From: Candidatus Roseilinea sp.
GTDB lineage: Bacteria; Chloroflexota; Anaerolineae; J036; Brachytrichaceae
Direction of reading: 5' to 3'
Assembly (NCBI GenBank): GCA_026003755.1
Contig: BPHV01000002.1
Coordinates: forward strand, 558,001 to 622,000
DNA length: 64,000 bases
The stretch's first letter is position 1. Each line of letters begins with the position of its first letter. Under the pieces are notes generated by a model. The model saw only the letters and a program-made list of their open reading frames with translations, searched no databases and was not told where the DNA came from. The translations under genes were made by a program, and so were the position numbers. This document shows positions 27,672-36,941 of this stretch, piece after piece.

Positions 27672-29229
27672 AGCCTTGCGCCGCTCGCCCGGCGCGCTGA
27701 TGATTGCGCTGGCCCTGGCGTGCATCGGTTCGGGCTTGATCGCGATGCTCCAGCCACAGCCGGCCGTCGCATCGCCGCGCGCGTGGGTGTGGGCTTTGCC
27801 TTCGCACGTGCCGCCGCCGCGCGTGCCGGAATGGAACCCGATGACGCCGGAGAAGTTCGAGCTGGGCCGCCACCTGTTCTACGACGCGCGTCTCTCCGGC
27901 AACGGCAGGCAATCGTGCGCGACATGCCACCAACAGCGCCTCGCTTTCACCGACGGCCTGCCCCAGAGCATCGGCAGCACCGGCGAGATTCACCCGCGCA
28001 ACGCGCAGTCGCTCGCCAACGTCGCCTGGTTCTCAACGCTGACGTGGGCCAACCCGCTGCTCACCGAGATCGAGAAGCAAATCCCGATCCCGATGTTCGG
28101 CGAATTCCCGGTCGAGCTGGGCATCACCGGCAAAGAGCAGGAAGTGCTCGACCGCTTCCGCGCCGACCCGCAGTATCGCCGAATGTTCGCGGCGGCCTTC
28201 CCCGGCGAAGCCGAGCCGATGACCTGGAAGAACATCACCTATGCGTTGGCGACGTTCATCCGTGGCCTCACCTCCTTCGATTCGCCCTACGATCGCTACC
28301 TGGCCGGCGACCAGACCGCGCTCAGCCCGTCCGCCATCCGCGGCATGCAGATGTTCTTCTCCGAGGATTTAGAGTGCCATCACTGCCACACCGGCTTCAA
28401 CCTGAGCGCTTCGACCACCTTCTCCGGCGCAGTCTTCATCGAGCGGCCATTCTTCAACACCGGCCTGTACAACATTGACGGCAAGGGCGCCTACCCGCCA
28501 GACAATGAGGGGGTAAAGGAATTGACCAACGACCCGACCGACATGGGGCGCTTCCGGCCGCCGTCGCTGCGCAACGTGGCGCTCACCGCGCCTTACATGC
28601 ACGACGGCAGCATAGCCACGCTAGAAGAAGTGATCCGCTTCTACGAGCGCGGCGGGCGCAAGATCACCAGCGGCCCATACGCCGGCGATGGGCGGCTCAG
28701 CCCGTTGAAGAATGGCCTGGTGTCCGGCTTCACGCTCACCGATGCGCAGCGGCGAGACCTAATCGCCTTTTTGGAGAGCTTGACGGATTGGAATTTCGTC
28801 ACGAACCCGCGCTTCAGCGATCCGTTCGCGCCGGCGTCGGCGGCGCAGGCCACCACGACACCGCGACCGGACGCAACGCCGGTAGCCGTTGCGCCATCGC
28901 CTACTCCACCGCCGATCTTCAGCCGGCAGGTGTATCGCGCGCGCCTGAACGCCGTCCTGACGGACCTCGGCGCGCTGAGGACGTGGGTGCGACGCGGCCA
29001 CCGCGCCGAGGCGCAGCGCTGGGCGCGGCAGGTGCACGATCGCCTACATGCACTGCGCGCGACCTCGCATCACCTCGGGGTCGGCGCCGCGCATGACCGC
29101 GCCGAGGCGCACCTACACGGCCAGGTGCTCGCCCGGCTCACATCGGAGGATGCCCGCCCAGCAGCGATCATCGCGGCTATCCGCGACCTGGAAGCTGTGC
29201 TGCGCACGATGGCGCAGGCGGCCGGCTGA
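27643..29229 (+). CDS. MbnH-like di-haem cytochrome c peroxidase-family enzyme with C-terminal extension
   Basis: 528 aa. N-terminal hydrophobic anchor (ALMIALALACIGSGLIAML). Two haem motifs: SCATCHQQRLAFTDG and ECHHCHTGFNLS. MauG/MbnH features include ELGRHLFYDARLSGNGRQSC, RNAQSLANVAWF, LNIDGKGAYPP-type GLYNIDGKG and FRPPSLRNVALTAPYMHDGSI. In the MbnP/MbnH pair this enzyme makes the kynurenine of the copper site; a CopC-MbnP gene is two genes upstream. After about residue 395 there is a Pro/Thr linker (ATTTPRPDATPVAVAPSPTPPP) and a 110-residue helical domain not found in the core family and not recognised. It overlaps the SCO gene by 29 bases. Confidence 0.85.
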   Translation: MRSFTRWGCEALRRSPGALMIALALACIGSGLIAMLQPQPAVASPRAWVWALPSHVPPPRVPEWNPMTPEKFELGRHLFYDARLSGNGRQSCATCHQQRLAFTDGLPQSIGSTGEIHPRNAQSLANVAWFSTLTWANPLLTEIEKQIPIPMFGEFPVELGITGKEQEVLDRFRADPQYRRMFAAAFPGEAEPMTWKNITYALATFIRGLTSFDSPYDRYLAGDQTALSPSAIRGMQMFFSEDLECHHCHTGFNLSASTTFSGAVFIERPFFNTGLYNIDGKGAYPPDNEGVKELTNDPTDMGRFRPPSLRNVALTAPYMHDGSIATLEEVIRFYERGGRKITSGPYAGDGRLSPLKNGLVSGFTLTDAQRRDLIAFLESLTDWNFVTNPRFSDPFAPASAAQATTTPRPDATPVAVAPSPTPPPIFSRQVYRARLNAVLTDLGALRTWVRRGHRAEAQRWARQVHDRLHALRATSHHLGVGAAHDRAEAHLHGQVLARLTSEDARPAAIIAAIRDLEAVLRTMAQAAG

Positions 29230-29322
29230 TCAGAAAGATCGGCACGCCCGCGAAGCCTGGGACGCCTATGGGCGCGAGACGAAGCGCTTCGTAGACCCTA
29301 ATCGCAAGCCGAGCGATTAGCA

Positions 29323-29348
29323 GCACCGTGTGAACTCAAGCACGGTGC
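29323..29348. terminator. hairpin between convergent genes
   Basis: 8-bp perfect stem GCACCGTG/CACGGTGC with a 10-base loop, 94 bases after the MbnH-like gene and 23 bases after the convergent alpha-2-macroglobulin gene. No U tract on either side, so it may act as a weak bidirectional terminator or an mRNA 3' end stabiliser. Confidence 0.45.
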
Positions 29349-29370
29349 ACACGCCTCGCCGGGAGATGCG

Positions 29371-32300
29371 CTAGCGCTCGATTGCGAACGCCGCGCCGTC
29401 GCTCCGCCCGAATACCTCGGGGAAGTAGGTCTGCTCGGCCGAGGCCGGCATGACCTTGAACTGGCCGGCGATGCTGGGCCGGATGACGTAGGTGTATTCG
29501 TACGTGCCGGCGGGCAGGTAGCTGGCGAAGACGGCCATGCGGTCGTCGTAGATCTCCCGGTGGGTGAAGTACCACCAGCCCCAACCCATCTTGCTGCCAA
29601 AGGCGGGCGCCCCTAGCAGGTCGTCCTGAGCCAGTGTTTGACTAGTGCGCAGCGAGGTGTCCACCACCTCGGCGCCGCTCGGCAGTGGGTCGGTGACGCG
29701 CACATAGTACAGGTCGCTCGGCGCGACGATCGTCAGCCGCACGCGCACGTTCTGCCCGATCTTCGCGCCGGCAATGGCCGGGCAGGGCTGATCCGGCGCC
29801 GGCGCGCAGTCGGCCAGCTCATACTTGCGCGCGATCACGATGCCGCGATTGACAGCCGGCGCCGAATCGGCGGGCAAATAGGCGCGCAGGCGCGCGGTGT
29901 AATACAGGCGTCCCTCGCCTGCGCCGCGCTCGAAGGCCAGCTCGTTGGCCTGCGCACGCAGCAGGTTCACGACGGTGACGAACGCCTCCGCCGACTCGCC
30001 TTGCGGATTCGCCTGGCCGCGCAACAAGCCTTGGTCGTTCAACGTGACGCGCCAATCGAAGGCGCTGCTGCGCTCGCCGGTCGCTTCGATCCAAGCGGCA
30101 AAGGCGACGATCGCCCATGTGGTTTCCTGCGTGCTGGACCAGCCGCTGCCGGCGCGCGCCGCCATCAGCCAGCGCACGGCGCCGGGCGCGAGTGCGTTGC
30201 GCGGTTCGAGCCGGGCTAACGCTGCCAGCACGATGGCCGTGCTGCGCGTGTCGCTGAAGAAGTTGGCCCAGTCGCGCTCGCGCTCCTGCCACGAGACGCC
30301 GGTCGCGCTGGGGATTGCCGCAGACTGGATGTCCGCCAGCAGCGTCTTGATTCGGCTATCGCCGGGGTTCACCTTGTCGAGCGCCATGGCCAGCAGCGCC
30401 TGGCCATAGTGGCTGAGCTTGGCGCGGATCTCGTAGAGCGCGCCCAGCCGGCCGCCGTCGCCGCGGCCGGCTTCGGCCTGCACGAACAAGATGTAGGCCT
30501 GCCGATTGGCGGCCGTCGCGTCGGCCAGCGCGCTGGGCGGTTTGAGCTGCTCGCTCAAGTAGTTGTGCGCGCGGTTCAGCGTGCTTTCGTCCACCAGGAA
30601 GCCGGCCTGCCGTGCGCGCGACATGGCCAGCACGACATGGGCGCTGATGAGCGGGTCACTCGCGCCGCCGCTCCACCATCCCCAACCGCCGTCGCTGTTT
30701 TGCTGACTGTAGAGGCGTTGCAGCATTGCTGCGACGTTGTTCTGCAACGTGGCGGGGGCTTCGGCCTGGATGCCGGCCTGCGCCAGCGCCAGGCGCACGA
30801 TCAAGCGTGAGGCCGTCCAGTCGGCGCTCTCGTAGGGATGGGCTTCCAGCGCCTCCACGCCCTTCGCCGCAGCAGCGCCGAGGCCGGTATCCACGCGGAC
30901 GGTCAAATCGCCCTGGCCGGTGTCCAACCGTGGCGGCAGCGCAATCAGCTCGAGTTTACGCCCCGGCTCGCCCAGGTCGCCCGCTGTGCCAACCGTCTCC
31001 GGCGCGGCATAGCGCAGGATGGGAATGCCGTTCGGCACGCCGAAGACGCTGGGCTGCGCGCTATCCTGCAAGCCGCCGCCGGACACCGTCATGGTGATCT
31101 CGGACGCGGCCGCTGCGCCGACCGACGGCTCTTGCACGGTCACCGTCCAATCCACGCGCGCCGTGCCGCCGGCCTTCACGTTGACCCGCTGGATGGCGCT
31201 CCCCCCAACGAGGGTGAGGCCGGTGGAGACGAAGGCGACCTGCGCGTCGAGGTCGGCCGTGGTGTTGTTGTTCACCACCGCGCCGATGGTGACCGTGTCG
31301 CCGGCGACGAAGAAGCGCGGGGTCACCGGTCGCACAAGCAGCGGTTTGGTCGAAACGATCTCGTTGATTGCCTCGCCGACGCGCGTATCGGGGGTGAGGG
31401 CGCGCGCAGTCATCCGCCACGTCGTCAGGTTGTCGGGCAGGGTGATCTGAACGCGCGCCCGGCCATCGGCGCCGGTCTGCACCACGGCGTTCCAGTAAGC
31501 GGTGTCCTTGAAGTTGCGGCGGGTGAATAGCGCGTCGGCGAGCGCTTCGCCGCCCCCGCCGCCGCCTTTGCCTTCTGTCGTCGCCTTTGCGGTGATGCGA
31601 TCCACGTTCACGTTGAGCGTGCTCGCCGTGCGCACGCTGAGCGGGCGCCGGCCGTAGAACGCGTCGAGGATCGGTTCGACGTTCGCATCGGCCAGGCTGA
31701 GCACAGCTTTATCCACCAGGGCAAGCGAAAGTTCGGCCTGGACTGGGTTGCCGGCCACGTCGGTGACGCGAATATCATAGGTGACCGTGTCGCGCGGGGC
31801 ATATTGCGCCCGGTCAGGCGTGATCTCGATGTTGAGGGCGAACTGAGTCGGCTCCACTGCGAACTGGGTGTAACCCAAGCGGTAGGCGGGCACAGGGTTG
31901 TCGCCGCCCACCCCCTTGACGAGCATCACCGAGACGTAGACGTTCGGCGCGAAGCTCGGCTCGATGGGGATGTCGAGCACATCGCTGTTGCTGCGCAAGG
32001 TGAGGGTCTTGCGTTGGATGAAGCCGCCGCGCTCGATGGTGAGTAGCGCCGTGGCGGCGCCTTGGAAGGGCGACGGCACCAGCACGCGCGCCGTCTCGCC
32101 CACTTGATAGCTGCGCTTGTCGGCCTTCAGCTCGATGCGGTCGTTGTTCTCCACGCGCCAGGCCACATATTCGCCGGCCGACGAGACATAGACCGGCACG
32201 CCGGCCGCTACGGCAGGCTCTGCGCCGGTGGGGCTGGCAGCGACGATGTGATACTCGCCGCCTTCTTGCGGTCGGAAGCCAGCCATCGCCCGGCCCTCAG

Positions 32301-35300
32301 CGTCGGTGGTGACGGCGATCGAGAACACCTCGGTGTCGTTGGGCACAGAGGTGTAGTACAGACCGCCGTAAGGATCCTGCTCCTGCGTAGTGAACCACTC
32401 GCGGCGGTTGAATGTCACGACGACTGGCCGGTTCGGCACGGGCTGGCCGTCCCAGTCTACCGAGATTACCTCGGCCACGACTTCTTCGCCGGAAGCAAAG
32501 ACATAGCCGCGCGGCGCAATGCCGATGTAGGACGAGCCTTTGTGCGCGACGACGCCGACCCGCGCCGAGACGCTCTGGTCATTCACATCGGTCACGCTCA
32601 CCTCCAGGGTGAAGCGGGCGCTGGTCTTGCGCTTGCTGAGGTCGGCCGGCAAGCGCAGCGTGAAGCGGCCCTGCGCGTCGGTGACGCCCTCGCCGCCCGC
32701 GATTAACTCGCTGAAGCCGAAGAAGCTGCGCAGGCTGTAATCGAAGTCGCCAAAGGTATAGCCGCCTGCGCCGGTGTAGCGGTCGAAGAAGTAATCCGTC
32801 GCAAGCAACGACCAGCGCACTTTCGCACCCGCGACGCTCCCGCCGAAGAAATATTTGGCGTCGAAGATGGCGTTGATCATCTCGCCATCGAGGTAGTCGG
32901 TCTTGTCGGTCGCAGCCGTCACCTCGAATTCCGGCGCGCGATACGCAGCGACGAGGAACGACACACCGTAGTAGCTGCACGGCGGATCATCCTTGCCGGG
33001 ATTTGGCCTGGGGACACAGACCTGGATGTAGTACTGGCCGGTGGCGGCGCCGTTGTCCAGCGCGAACTGGCCGTTGAAGCCGCCGTTGGCGTCCAACGAC
33101 GTGGTCGCGCTGAACACCTGTTGACCTTGGCCGTTGAAGATGGCCAGGCCGACTTGGGTCACGTCGGCCGGCACGGTGTAGCGCGCGTCGTCGTCGCGAC
33201 GCACGATGCCCTTATAGAACACCATCTGGCCGGGGCGATAGATCGGGCGGTCGGTGTAAACGTAGGCGAAGAACGGCTCGGCCTGGTAGCGTCCGGGCAG
33301 GTTGAAGTCGTAGATGTCAATGCCGTAGGACATTTCGCTCCAGACGACGCCAAACGGGCCTAATCCGCCCGGCTCGCCCACCAGCGCGTATAGCGTCTGA
33401 TAGGGCCGGTAGCTTTCAGGGAAGGTGACGAAGGCTTGGCCGGCTTCTTCGCCGGCGCCGGTGACGCCGGAAGCGACCTCGGCAAACCCAGCGTCGCGAA
33501 AGGAGACGGCCACGCCCGGCAGGGGCGCGCCCGTATTCAGGTTCGTCACCCAGGCCAACCCTTCGCGGTCGCCGCGTTTTAGGCCGATGTGCACGTTCGT
33601 GACGATGAGGATGTGGCGCACAGGCTGGAATTCGGGGTCGAGGGCGACCAACTCCGGCGCGCTCACTTCGAGCAGGTAGATGCCGGTCGGCAATGCGCCG
33701 CCGTCCTCGCCGAGCGAGACCTTGTAGTTGGCCGATTCGTTCAAGCCGGCCGATGTCATCACCGACCACTGACGCACCGTCTGATCAGCATTGGGCTTGA
33801 AGGCGCGCAGGTTTTCATACGCGTTGAACGCACCGGTGAGGTCGTAGAACTGTTGCGGCGTGAGCGACGCCAGCGCAAAATCCAGCCGGGTGACGTTGCG
33901 ATAGAGCACGAACAACTGCGTGGGCTGCGCGGCGTTGTATGTGCCGACCAATCCGTTGCTCTGCACGATCACCCGCGGCGGCAGCGGGCCGGTTGAGAAG
34001 CGCACCTCGACATCCTGCCCGATCTTGGCGCCGTAGATGTCGGTCGCTTCGCCGCCGACGCGCGCGCGATAAACCGTGGATGGTTTGAGGTTGACGTTCA
34101 GCGAGAACTCGTTGCTGAACTCATCATAGTAGCTGTATACGCCGGTCAGCGTGACCGGCGGATCGAACGATAGGTTCGCGATGACGGTAGGCACAGACAT
34201 CGGCGCGCTGAAGCGGATGGAGAAGCCGCCGTCGGCCGGAGCGCGATCCTGACCGTTGGCTGGGCGCGTACTCACGACGGACGGCGCGGGGACAGCTCGG
34301 AAGGTGGTGGTCACTTCTTCGAACGTCGCGCCCGATCCGATAGCAGCGCGCGCGCCGGCCTTCACGCGCACGGTGTAGGTCTGCCCGCGCTGATAATCCT
34401 CTGCGGGCACAAAGGCCATCACCTCGCCGGCGGCTTGCGGGGGCGGCATGGGCGGTGATTCGCCGGGTTGTTCTGGTGTGAACGCATCGGGGGGCGGCTC
34501 ATCGGCCCAGCGGAACGCCCCGCGCACCGGCGGCTCTATGACGAACGCGGCCTCGGCGCTGGCGCGATCCATCTTCTGGCTGAAGGTCACGCTGATCGGT
34601 TGGCGCAGGCCAATGCCCTGCGCGCCGTCAGACGGCGCGATGAATTTGACGACCGGCGCGGCCACGCTGAACGTCCAAACGTAGTCGCGCTCCAGCAAGG
34701 CGCCGGTGGCGTCTCGCAGGCCGGCGGCGACGCGGCCTTCGTAGATCGCGCCGGCTTGCAGCGGCCGTGAGGGCTGAAAGACGTAGATGCTGGTATTGAG
34801 CCACTGCCCACGGCCAGGGATCGGCGGATTGAACGTGACAGGCTTAGGCAGGCCGGCCTGCTGGTCGAGCAGGGTGAGCGGAACCACCGGCCGGTTGAAC
34901 AGCACGGTGATCGTCGCGTCGGCGGCGACATCCTGCGCGTTGGCGGCCGGGATCGTCTGGGCGACGGCCAGCGCGCCGATGGTGTTGACGGTGAACGACT
35001 CCGGCCGGGCCAGCCCCAGGCCCTTGGCGCTCCGCGCGTCGGTCGAAAGCGAGACCGTGTAGCGCGCCGCTCGCGCCCAGTTCTGGCTCGGCTTGAACGC
35101 AGCGCGGTTGTCGCCCATCCATTCGAGTCTGCCGGCGACGGCGACGCCATCGCTGCTCTGCACGCGCAGGGCGCGCTCTACCGAGCGCCGGTCCATCGGC
35201 TGGTCGAAGATCAGCTCGATGGGCTTGTCCACCGGCAGTTCCTCACCCCGGACAGGAATGCGGTCCACCAGAATGGGGTTGGCGAGCGGGCGTGGGGTGG

Positions 35301-35460
35301 GCGATGGGCCGGGCGTGGCCGACGGGTTGATCTGAACGGTGACCTGCGGCGTGACATTCGGCTCGGTGGTGAGCTCGGGTGCAGGCTGGCTGCATCCGGC
35401 GAGCGTGATCGAAGCAACGAGCAAGAGGCTTACGAGGCGGACGAGTTGATGCTTATGCAT
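29371..35460 (-). CDS. giant alpha-2-macroglobulin-like lipoprotein, thioester absent
   Basis: 2029 aa from the ATG at 35460. Lipobox LAGC, Cys23, then a Thr/Pro linker. Bacterial Ig-like/MG domains follow in series (repeated VRFSAPMSVPTV, VTFSQKMDR type segments), then MG domains with FFAYVYTDRPIYRPGQMVFYKGI, the macroglobulin landmark of YfaS-type proteins, and the complement-like region (NLTTWRMTARALTPDTRVGE). The helical TED domain is present (NSDGGWGWWSGGASDP), but where YfaS-type proteins have a CxEQ thioester after PYG, the sequence is HPYESADWTASRL (near residue 1543), so covalent trapping is not possible. The C-terminus ends in a macroglobulin receptor-like domain. Probably a periplasmic or cell-surface protease-trapping or scaffold protein. 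Confidence 0.88.
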   Translation of the reverse strand: MHKHQLVRLVSLLLVASITLAGCSQPAPELTTEPNVTPQVTVQINPSATPGPSPTPRPLANPILVDRIPVRGEELPVDKPIELIFDQPMDRRSVERALRVQSSDGVAVAGRLEWMGDNRAAFKPSQNWARAARYTVSLSTDARSAKGLGLARPESFTVNTIGALAVAQTIPAANAQDVAADATITVLFNRPVVPLTLLDQQAGLPKPVTFNPPIPGRGQWLNTSIYVFQPSRPLQAGAIYEGRVAAGLRDATGALLERDYVWTFSVAAPVVKFIAPSDGAQGIGLRQPISVTFSQKMDRASAEAAFVIEPPVRGAFRWADEPPPDAFTPEQPGESPPMPPPQAAGEVMAFVPAEDYQRGQTYTVRVKAGARAAIGSGATFEEVTTTFRAVPAPSVVSTRPANGQDRAPADGGFSIRFSAPMSVPTVIANLSFDPPVTLTGVYSYYDEFSNEFSLNVNLKPSTVYRARVGGEATDIYGAKIGQDVEVRFSTGPLPPRVIVQSNGLVGTYNAAQPTQLFVLYRNVTRLDFALASLTPQQFYDLTGAFNAYENLRAFKPNADQTVRQWSVMTSAGLNESANYKVSLGEDGGALPTGIYLLEVSAPELVALDPEFQPVRHILIVTNVHIGLKRGDREGLAWVTNLNTGAPLPGVAVSFRDAGFAEVASGVTGAGEEAGQAFVTFPESYRPYQTLYALVGEPGGLGPFGVVWSEMSYGIDIYDFNLPGRYQAEPFFAYVYTDRPIYRPGQMVFYKGIVRRDDDARYTVPADVTQVGLAIFNGQGQQVFSATTSLDANGGFNGQFALDNGAATGQYYIQVCVPRPNPGKDDPPCSYYGVSFLVAAYRAPEFEVTAATDKTDYLDGEMINAIFDAKYFFGGSVAGAKVRWSLLATDYFFDRYTGAGGYTFGDFDYSLRSFFGFSELIAGGEGVTDAQGRFTLRLPADLSKRKTSARFTLEVSVTDVNDQSVSARVGVVAHKGSSYIGIAPRGYVFASGEEVVAEVISVDWDGQPVPNRPVVVTFNRREWFTTQEQDPYGGLYYTSVPNDTEVFSIAVTTDAEGRAMAGFRPQEGGEYHIVAASPTGAEPAVAAGVPVYVSSAGEYVAWRVENNDRIELKADKRSYQVGETARVLVPSPFQGAATALLTIERGGFIQRKTLTLRSNSDVLDIPIEPSFAPNVYVSVMLVKGVGGDNPVPAYRLGYTQFAVEPTQFALNIEITPDRAQYAPRDTVTYDIRVTDVAGNPVQAELSLALVDKAVLSLADANVEPILDAFYGRRPLSVRTASTLNVNVDRITAKATTEGKGGGGGGEALADALFTRRNFKDTAYWNAVVQTGADGRARVQITLPDNLTTWRMTARALTPDTRVGEAINEIVSTKPLLVRPVTPRFFVAGDTVTIGAVVNNNTTADLDAQVAFVSTGLTLVGGSAIQRVNVKAGGTARVDWTVTVQEPSVGAAAASEITMTVSGGGLQDSAQPSVFGVPNGIPILRYAAPETVGTAGDLGEPGRKLELIALPPRLDTGQGDLTVRVDTGLGAAAAKGVEALEAHPYESADWTASRLIVRLALAQAGIQAEAPATLQNNVAAMLQRLYSQQNSDGGWGWWSGGASDPLISAHVVLAMSRARQAGFLVDESTLNRAHNYLSEQLKPPSALADATAANRQAYILFVQAEAGRGDGGRLGALYEIRAKLSHYGQALLAMALDKVNPGDSRIKTLLADIQSAAIPSATGVSWQERERDWANFFSDTRSTAIVLAALARLEPRNALAPGAVRWLMAARAGSGWSSTQETTWAIVAFAAWIEATGERSSAFDWRVTLNDQGLLRGQANPQGESAEAFVTVVNLLRAQANELAFERGAGEGRLYYTARLRAYLPADSAPAVNRGIVIARKYELADCAPAPDQPCPAIAGAKIGQNVRVRLTIVAPSDLYYVRVTDPLPSGAEVVDTSLRTSQTLAQDDLLGAPAFGSKMGWGWWYFTHREIYDDRMAVFASYLPAGTYEYTYVIRPSIAGQFKVMPASAEQTYFPEVFGRSDGAAFAIER

Positions 35461-35645
35461 AGGTTCGCATGAATGAAACACTCCCCTCTCAACAACGCGT
35501 CGTGCGCTTAGAAGCTCGGTAAAGATGCGCCTTCAATAAGCCAATAGCCACGCATCGCTGCTGTAGGCAAACAGATTATCCCCCAAAAGCGGGACGATTC
35601 AAGCGCTTGTGCAACGCCGCGTCTTTCATCCGCTAGAATGCGCTG

Positions 35646-36299
35646 ATGATGGTTGAACGACTCAACCGCGTCACCTCCGGCTTCGAGCGTCACTGGCTGG
35701 CTGTCCTGGTTGGCATCCTGCTGACCTATTCGCTGCTGCCGTTCGGCGCGCCGGTGCTAAAGAAGCTCGGCCTGGACGCGCTGGCGCAGGTGATCTACCA
35801 GCCATACAAGCTGATGTGCCACACCTACGGCTTTCGCTCATTCTTCCTGTTCGGCGAGCGATTTGTCTACAGCCGCTCTGAATTCGAGCAGGCATCGGGC
35901 ATAGACACCGGCACATTCATCGGCCTGTTGCAGGCGCGCGACTTTCAAGGCGACGCGCGCATGGGCTATAAAGTCGCGCTCTGCCAGCGCGATGTGGCGA
36001 TCTACTTCGCGATGGGCATCAACGGCATCGCTTACGCGCTGGTGCGCCGCCGCGCTCGGCCCATGCCGTGGTTCATGTTCGTGCTGCTCGGCGTTGTGCC
36101 CATCGGCGTTGACGGATTCTCTCAGTTGCTCAGCCAGCCGCCGTTCAACCTCTTCCCTTACCGCGAGAGCACTTGGGGGCTGCGCCTGATCACCGGCGCG
36201 TTATTTGGATGCAGCCTGGCATGGCTGATCTTCCCGCTGATCGAGAGCGCGTTCAGGCCGCTGCTGGCAGCGCCACGCACTGCCGCGCGCAGCGATTGA
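35646..36299 (+). CDS. DUF2085 membrane protein
   Basis: 217 aa, four or five membrane segments (WLAVLVGILLTYSLLPFGA, VAIYFAMGINGIAYAL, WFMFVLLGVVPIGVDGFSQLL, LITGALFGCSLAWLIFPLI). DUF2085 signatures: YKLMCHTYGFRSFFLFG and KVALCQRDVAIYF, with conserved Cys residues outside or in the membrane. Function unknown. A TAGAAT -10 (35634-35639) lies only seven bases before the ATG, so the transcript may be leaderless. It is followed 9 bases later by a TlpA-like thioredoxin gene, which suggests a link to disulfide or redox handling. Confidence 0.82.
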   Translation: MMVERLNRVTSGFERHWLAVLVGILLTYSLLPFGAPVLKKLGLDALAQVIYQPYKLMCHTYGFRSFFLFGERFVYSRSEFEQASGIDTGTFIGLLQARDFQGDARMGYKVALCQRDVAIYFAMGINGIAYALVRRRARPMPWFMFVLLGVVPIGVDGFSQLLSQPPFNLFPYRESTWGLRLITGALFGCSLAWLIFPLIESAFRPLLAAPRTAARSD

Positions 36300-36308
36300 G
36301 GTGTGCAC

Positions 36309-36878
36309 GTGCGAACGCGCTCCTTCCCTTTCGGTTTAATCTTGCTCAGCGCAGCCGCGGCGCTGGTTGGCGTTGGGCTGGCGGCGCTGGTTTTGAGCAG
36401 CAGCGCGGCGCGGGAGAATGGGTTGCCGATTCTTTCCCCATCCACACGCGCGTTGCTGCGCGAAGGCGCGCCCGCGCCGGAATTTACGCTCAAGACGCTC
36501 GACGGCCGGCCGGTCGCGCTATCCGATCTGCGCGGCAAGGTGACGCTGATTAATTTCTGGGCATCCTGGTGCCCCCCTTGCCTAGAGGAGACGCCGGCAT
36601 TGATCGCCGCTTACGAAGAACTCAAACGGACGAATCCCAACATCGAGTTCATCGGCATCGGCACGAACGACGATCGCGCCAACCTGGAGAAGTTCGCCGA
36701 GAACAACCGCATCCCGTATATCATCGTCGAAGACCCAGATGGCGAGGTGAGCGACGCCTATGGCGTGCTCGGCATGCCCACCACCGTGTTCGTAGACAGC
36801 AGCGGCGTGGTGCGGCGCATCTGGAACGGCGCGATCAAGAAGGAACAGGTAATCGAGATTATGCGTGGGATGAGGTAG
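36309..36878 (+). CDS. TlpA/ResA-type membrane-anchored thioredoxin
   Basis: About 189 aa from a GTG at 36309, preferred over the GTG at 36303 because GAGGTG is then five bases upstream. N-terminal anchor (FGLILLSAAAALVGVGLAALVL), then an AhpC/TlpA domain: APAPEFTLKTLDGRPVALSDL, active-site FWASWCPPCLEETPAL (CxxC), GIGTNDDRANLEKFAE and the cis-Pro loop VLGMPTTVFVDSSG. Reduces disulfides on the outside of the membrane, typically in cytochrome c maturation. This would suit the several c-type cytochromes nearby. Confidence 0.9.
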   Translation: MRTRSFPFGLILLSAAAALVGVGLAALVLSSSAARENGLPILSPSTRALLREGAPAPEFTLKTLDGRPVALSDLRGKVTLINFWASWCPPCLEETPALIAAYEELKRTNPNIEFIGIGTNDDRANLEKFAENNRIPYIIVEDPDGEVSDAYGVLGMPTTVFVDSSGVVRRIWNGAIKKEQVIEIMRGMR

Positions 36879-36884
36879 GTAGTC

Positions 36885-36923
36885 ATTGGTCATTGGAGAT
36901 TGGAGATTGGAGATTGGAGATTG
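36885..36923. repeat. heptanucleotide tandem repeat (ATTGGAG)
   Basis: Four exact copies of ATTGGAG (36892-36919) plus a partial ATTG, preceded by one altered copy ATTGGTC. It sits in the 63 bases between the TlpA-like gene and the MTAP start, immediately upstream of the MTAP ribosome-binding area, so copy-number change would alter the leader length, not a reading frame. Confidence 0.8.
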
Positions 36924-36941
36924 CTAAACTATCGCTGTCCA

